DNA from: Bacteroidales bacterium
Lineage (GTDB): Bacteria > Bacteroidota > Bacteroidia > Bacteroidales > VadinHA17
Assembly (NCBI GenBank): GCA_015486475.1
Contig: WFRO01000254.1
Location: 1 to 9,437, forward strand
Direction of reading: 5' to 3'
DNA length: 9,437 nt
Below the pieces are notes generated by a model. The model ran no database searches. It was not told the DNA's origin and saw nothing but the letters and a program-made list of their open reading frames with translations. The position numbers were made by a program, and so were the translations under genes. How positions within the stretch are numbered: the stretch's first letter is position 1; every line of letters begins with the position of its first letter. This document shows positions 7,007-9,437 of the stretch, in pieces.

Positions 7007-8500
7007 TTATTTCGTATTCGTTGTATTCAGGAACAGATCGGCCGGCACCAGCGGCTTCTGATGCTCAAAATCATAGAGGGTCTGTATCTTCAGGTTGAGC
7101 AGCTCCAGCTTGTAGTTGATCAGTGCCTGGGCATACGACATCTTTTTCTGGGACAGCTGGTTCTGGTAGAGGTTCAGGTCCATGCTGGTCAGGTCACCGT
7201 TGCGGTAACGCTCCAGGTTGATCTCATAGGTCAGCTCGGCATTTTTCACGTTTTGCCGGGCGATGGTGATCTGGTCGAGCTGGTTCTGCAGGTTGCGGTA
7301 TACCTTGCGGATATCAATGATGATCTGCTTTTTCTCCTCGTCGTAGTTCAGCTGACTGGTCTGTATCACCGCTTCCTGGGCCCGGATGCGGGCTTTTTTC
7401 TCCCCCCAGTCGAAGAGGGGGATGCGGAAGGAGAGAGCCACACTGGGGTTGTTGGTAGGCTTCTCATATATCTGACCCAATGACGGATCGTCACCCATAA
7501 TGCCTATGGCCACGCCCAGGTTTCCCTTGAACTCATTCATGGCCTTGGTGCGCACCAGCTGGAACTGGGAGCTCTCGATGTCTATCTGGCGCTGGCGCAG
7601 CTCCATGCGTGAGCTCAGACCATACTGCACCGCCTTGTCCAGGTCGACCTGCACGTGGGGCACCGAGATATCCGCCAGGATGACGATCGAGTCGTTCAGG
7701 TTCATCCCCAGGAAACGCTTGAACTCATCCTTGGCGTTCTCCAGCGCCACTTTTTTGTTCTCCAGCGACGAGCGCGCCGTGGCCAGGTTCAGCTCGGCCT
7801 GGAACAGTTCCTCTTTGGCCGAGAGACCCGCCTCCACCTTGCGCTTGATGATATCATAGCTGCGTTGTGTGTTGTCCAGCTCGGCCCGGGCAATGTCCAG
7901 GCTCATCTGGTAAAGATATACGTTGTAGAAAAACCGGGTCACGTTCTTTTCCAGGTTCAGCTTCTGCAGGGCATAGCTGATATTGGCATTCTCATAGTTG
8001 AGCTCCAGTTCCTTCATTTCCAGCTTCATGCGGTTGTAGGTGAACAGAGGTTGGTTATAGCTCAGGTACAACCGGTTGGTGAAGCTTTTGTTCTCCTCTG
8101 TGGTACCGGTAAAGTCGGACATATTCTTCTGCCATCCAAAGCGGTTGACCAGCGAGACCGTCCCGTCGGTCCAGAGGATCGGCTGGTCAATGCGGAAGGT
8201 GCCGTACGATTGGAGGTTGCGGTTGGTGAACCACTTGTTGAACCGGTTGTCGAACATACGGCTCTGGTCGAACGTCACCGGATTGACATCCATCGAGAAC
8301 TGTGATTTCAGGGATGCTTTCTGGGCATTGAGCGACTCGCGGTAACGCGTCAGGTTGAGCAGTGATCGCTGGATGTCCGGGCTGTTCATGCCAGCGATGG
8401 AGATCGACTTGTCCAGCGTCAGGGCCACCTGCGCCACCGCCATCCTGCCGGCCCCTGACAGAACGAGGAAGATAAGAAGGGCCCCAAAATGCTTTTTCAT
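7007..8500 (-). CDS. TolC-family outer-membrane efflux channel
   Basis: Outer-membrane efflux protein of the TolC/OEP family, the exit duct of the pump. I chose the ATG at 8500 (497 residues), giving MKKHFGALLIFLVLSG and a signal peptide ending AVA before Q24. The frame stays open to an ATG at 8521 and a TTG at 8545, but those add a charged tail ahead of the signal peptide. The mature protein has the two internally repeated OEP halves, rich in long amphipathic helices. The second half carries the family's IPLFDWGEKKARIRAQEA strand-helix segment (about residues 365-385) and, nearer the C-terminus, RYRNGDLTSMDLNLYQNQL. It is the first gene of the efflux operon. The stop (TAA) is 27 nt before the adaptor start. 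No Bacteroidota -7/-33 promoter match is convincing upstream. Confidence 0.95.
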   Translation of the reverse strand: MKKHFGALLIFLVLSGAGRMAVAQVALTLDKSISIAGMNSPDIQRSLLNLTRYRESLNAQKASLKSQFSMDVNPVTFDQSRMFDNRFNKWFTNRNLQSYGTFRIDQPILWTDGTVSLVNRFGWQKNMSDFTGTTEENKSFTNRLYLSYNQPLFTYNRMKLEMKELELNYENANISYALQKLNLEKNVTRFFYNVYLYQMSLDIARAELDNTQRSYDIIKRKVEAGLSAKEELFQAELNLATARSSLENKKVALENAKDEFKRFLGMNLNDSIVILADISVPHVQVDLDKAVQYGLSSRMELRQRQIDIESSQFQLVRTKAMNEFKGNLGVAIGIMGDDPSLGQIYEKPTNNPSVALSFRIPLFDWGEKKARIRAQEAVIQTSQLNYDEEKKQIIIDIRKVYRNLQNQLDQITIARQNVKNAELTYEINLERYRNGDLTSMDLNLYQNQLSQKKMSYAQALINYKLELLNLKIQTLYDFEHQKPLVPADLFLNTTNTK

Positions 8501-8596
8501 TTTCCGGATCTTGCAATACATCTTTCTGTATTTTAGATATTTCAATAAACAATTTTTTTCATGCTAAGCTTTATGCTCTTTCATCCAACAACCTTA
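8501..8596 (-). promoter_or_regulatory. A/T-rich leader and likely promoter region of the efflux operon
   Basis: About 95 nt of unique, A/T-rich sequence lies between the first repeat copy and the channel gene start, in contrast to the GC-rich genes. The promoter for the four-gene operon would be expected here. I looked for the Bacteroidota TAnnTTTG (-7) and TTTG (-33) elements. The closest stretch (TTG...TATCTAAAATAC near 8525-8550 on the minus strand) matches poorly. The region is supported by position only. Confidence 0.3.
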
Positions 8597-8698
8597 AAGA
8601 AGTTTGGAGTGCCTAGAGTTTGGAGTGCCTAGAGTTATTATTCGAATTTCGCTTCATCGCTTTATCACTTTATCGCTTTATCCTCCTTACTCCCTACT
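8597..8698 (+). repeat. Dispersed direct repeat, copy 2 (102 bp)
   Basis: The first 62 bp match copy 1 at 5532, and the full 102 bp match copy 3 (8760-8861) at about nine positions in ten. It includes a 16-bp internal tandem (TTTGGAGTGCCTAGAG twice), the ATTCGAAT palindrome and four octamers (8651-8682: GCTTCATC, GCTTTATC, ACTTTATC, GCTTTATC), ending in TCCTCCTTACTCCCTACT. It lies upstream of the channel gene. Confidence 0.85.
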
Positions 8699-8759
8699 CT
8701 CTACTCATAGCTCATCTCTCATAGCTCTTTGCTAATCTACCCAGCACCCAGCACCCTGA
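8699..8759. repeat. Spacer of degenerate short words between repeat copies
   Basis: Low-complexity sequence made of CTCATAGCTC-like words and two exact copies of the heptamer CCAGCAC (8741-8754). With copy 2 it makes a 163-bp unit leading into copy 3. No gene is seen here. Confidence 0.5.
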
Positions 8760-8861
8760 AAGAAGTTTGGAGTGTGGAGTACTTGGAGTGCCTAGAGTTA
8801 TAATTCGAATTTCGCTTTATCGCTTTATCACTTTATCGCTTCATCCTCCTTACTCCCTACT
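8760..8861 (+). repeat. Dispersed direct repeat, copy 3 (102 bp)
   Basis: Same unit as copies 1 and 2, in the same orientation and exactly 163 bp after copy 2. It has GGAGT words, ATTCGAAT, four octamers (8814-8845) and the TCCTCCTTACTCCCTACT end. About nine differences from copy 2 cluster mainly in the GGAGT part. It is followed by ACTCCCT/ACTCCTT heptamers to about 8881. Confidence 0.85.
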
Positions 8862-8893
8862 CCTTACTCCCTACTCCCTACTTTTCGCTCTAT

Positions 8894-8943
8894 GCTCTCC
8901 ACTTCTTCATTCAGTGTTCGTTATTCTGTGTTCGATATTCATT
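8894..8943 (+). repeat. 50-bp dispersed repeat, copy B
   Basis: Partner of 5704-5753, 49 of 50 positions identical over a distance of about 3.2 kb and in the same orientation. The flanks diverge at once on the right (CTTC here, TAGC there), so the unit is sharply bounded. Confidence 0.85.
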
Positions 8944-8978
8944 CTTCGTCGTTCGACATTCATTCTTCTTTTTCTTAC

Positions 8979-9058
8979 GCCCCTACAGGGCTTTTGTACT
9001 ATTGGTCTAGAAAGATCGGGCTGCGCCCGATCCTGTTTGCTTGTCGCCCCTTCGGGGC
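8979..9058. repeat. Cluster of three GC-rich hairpins (REP-like)
   Basis: Three short inverted repeats occur in 80 bp. GCCC/GGGC has a 5-nt loop (8979-8991). GATCGGGC-TGC-GCCCGATC has a perfect 8-bp stem (9014-9032). GCCCC-TTC-GGGGC has a 5-bp stem (9046-9058). The spacers are T-rich. The layout resembles REP-type palindromic intergenic repeats. On the transcribed strand it lies 134-213 nt downstream of the golvesin-like gene and could protect or end that transcript. The hairpins are certain; the role is inferred. Confidence 0.6.
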
Positions 9059-9092
9059 TCATTACTTACCACTCAACACACGAGGTCCTTTC

Positions 9093-9116
9093 GCTTCATC
9101 ACTTCATCACTTCATC
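9093..9116. repeat. Octamer array (A/G)CTTCATC
   Basis: Three exact tandem 8-bp units, GCTTCATC, ACTTCATC and ACTTCATC. This is the same consensus as the arrays inside the dispersed repeats, but here without the GGAGT half, so the octamer array can occur on its own. Confidence 0.7.
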
Positions 9117-9121
9117 ATTCC

Positions 9122-9136
9122 TGCCTGCGGCAGGCA
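9122..9136. repeat. Inverted repeat TGCCTGC-G-GCAGGCA
   Basis: A perfect 7-bp inverted repeat around one central base, 56 nt downstream of the golvesin-like stop codon on the transcribed strand. It could act as a terminator stem for that gene, but no clear T-run follows, so a mobile palindromic repeat is equally likely. Confidence 0.45.
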
Positions 9137-9191
9137 AGCGATATTCATTGTTCTTCATTCGACATTCGTCATTCATCGTTCATCCTCCCCC

Positions 9192-9437
9192 TCACTCCCT
9201 CACCAGCTTCACGGCATCGGCTACCACAATGCGGTACTGGGAATTGTTGGATAGCTCAATGACCGCCGTATCGGCCGGAAAATAATAAAATCCCAGGCTG
9301 TTCCACCCTGCCTGGGTATTCCTCAGCATCAGGGCCGGCTCCTCGGTCACATCACCGTGGCGGATCTTAAACTCATATTTGTTCTGGTGATGTCCCCTGC
9401 CCCATCCGAAACTTCTGTAATTTAGATAATAATAAAC
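9192..9437 (-). CDS. C-terminus of a golvesin/xanthan-lyase-like domain protein (5' end outside window)
   Basis: The last 81 codons of a larger protein enter from the right edge and end in TGA (9192-9194). The frame reads YEFKIRHGDV, later GWNSLGFYYF and LSNNSQYRIVVADAVKLVRE. The pattern W-x-SLG-x-Y-x-F, then I-x-LSN, then V-x-ADAVK-V is what I recognise as the end of the golvesin C-terminal-like beta-sandwich found in xanthan-lyase-type proteins. In Bacteroidota such domains end large secreted or cell-surface proteins, probably binding carbohydrate or another surface ligand. The N-terminal domains that would define activity are outside the window. The same strand and a 691-nt gap before the efflux operon suggest a separate transcription unit. 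The domain call rests on motif memory and was not searched. Confidence 0.72.
   Translation of the reverse strand, partial: VYYYLNYRSFGWGRGHHQNKYEFKIRHGDVTEEPALMLRNTQAGWNSLGFYYFPADTAVIELSNNSQYRIVVADAVKLVRE

Noticed and set aside
8501..8545. Longer N-terminus for the channel protein (TTG at 8545 or ATG at 8521)
   Set aside because: It adds a charged extension before an otherwise normal signal peptide beginning at the 8500 ATG.
8597..9058. Insertion sequence or MITE
   Set aside because: No transposase frame, no matching terminal inverted repeats and no clear target-site duplication around any copy.
8597..9120. CRISPR array
   Set aside because: The repeats are not evenly spaced with unique spacers, the spacers are themselves low-complexity words, and no cas gene is present.
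8767..9285. Plus-strand open frame of 172 codons over the repeat block
   Set aside because: It starts inside a repeat copy, encodes low-complexity Ser/Leu/Phe/His sequence from octamer and heptamer words, and overlaps the golvesin-like C-terminus.

Overview
The window reads as a piece of a Bacteroidota (probably Bacteroidales) chromosome. The evidence is indirect. A TolC-adaptor-permease-permease efflux operon sits downstream of a protein ending in a golvesin/xanthan-lyase-like domain, most starts lack a strong Shine-Dalgarno, and the intergenic DNA is full of short direct repeats of a kind I associate with Bacteroidales. No marker gene here fixes the genus. All real genes lie on the minus strand; the long plus-strand open frames are antisense shadows of GC-rich coding sequence.

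In transcription order (right to left): the last 81 codons of a golvesin-C-like protein (9437-9192); a 691-nt gap made largely of repeats (9191-8501); a TolC-family outer-membrane factor (8500-7007); 27 nt further on, an HlyD/AcrA-type periplasmic adaptor (6979-5921); a 466-nt repeat-filled gap (5920-5455); a complete 1040-aa RND permease (5454-2332); and, 13 nt further on, a second RND permease that runs off the left edge (2318 to before 1).

Together the four genes encode a tripartite efflux pump: inner-membrane RND proton antiporter(s), an adaptor spanning the periplasm, and an outer-membrane channel. Two adjacent permeases served by one adaptor recall MdtABC-type heteromeric pumps, although independent homotrimers are also possible. 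Both permeases carry Asp-Asn where AcrB has Asp407-Asp408. The complete one also has Asn in place of Lys940, so the proton relay differs from the AcrB textbook version. The substrate cannot be read from the sequence.

The most unusual material is intergenic. A repeat of about 60 bp occurs three times in one orientation (5532, 8597, 8760); the last two copies extend to 102 bp. A separate 50-bp unit occurs twice with one mismatch (5704, 8894), in the same order relative to the first repeat. Arrays of an octamer with consensus RYTTYATC occur at five sites, 7-bp tandem words at several more, and a cluster of GC-rich hairpins lies at 8979-9058. One repeat block splits the efflux operon between adaptor and permease, and the other lies upstream of the operon. 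No tRNA, rRNA, CRISPR array or transposase gene was seen.
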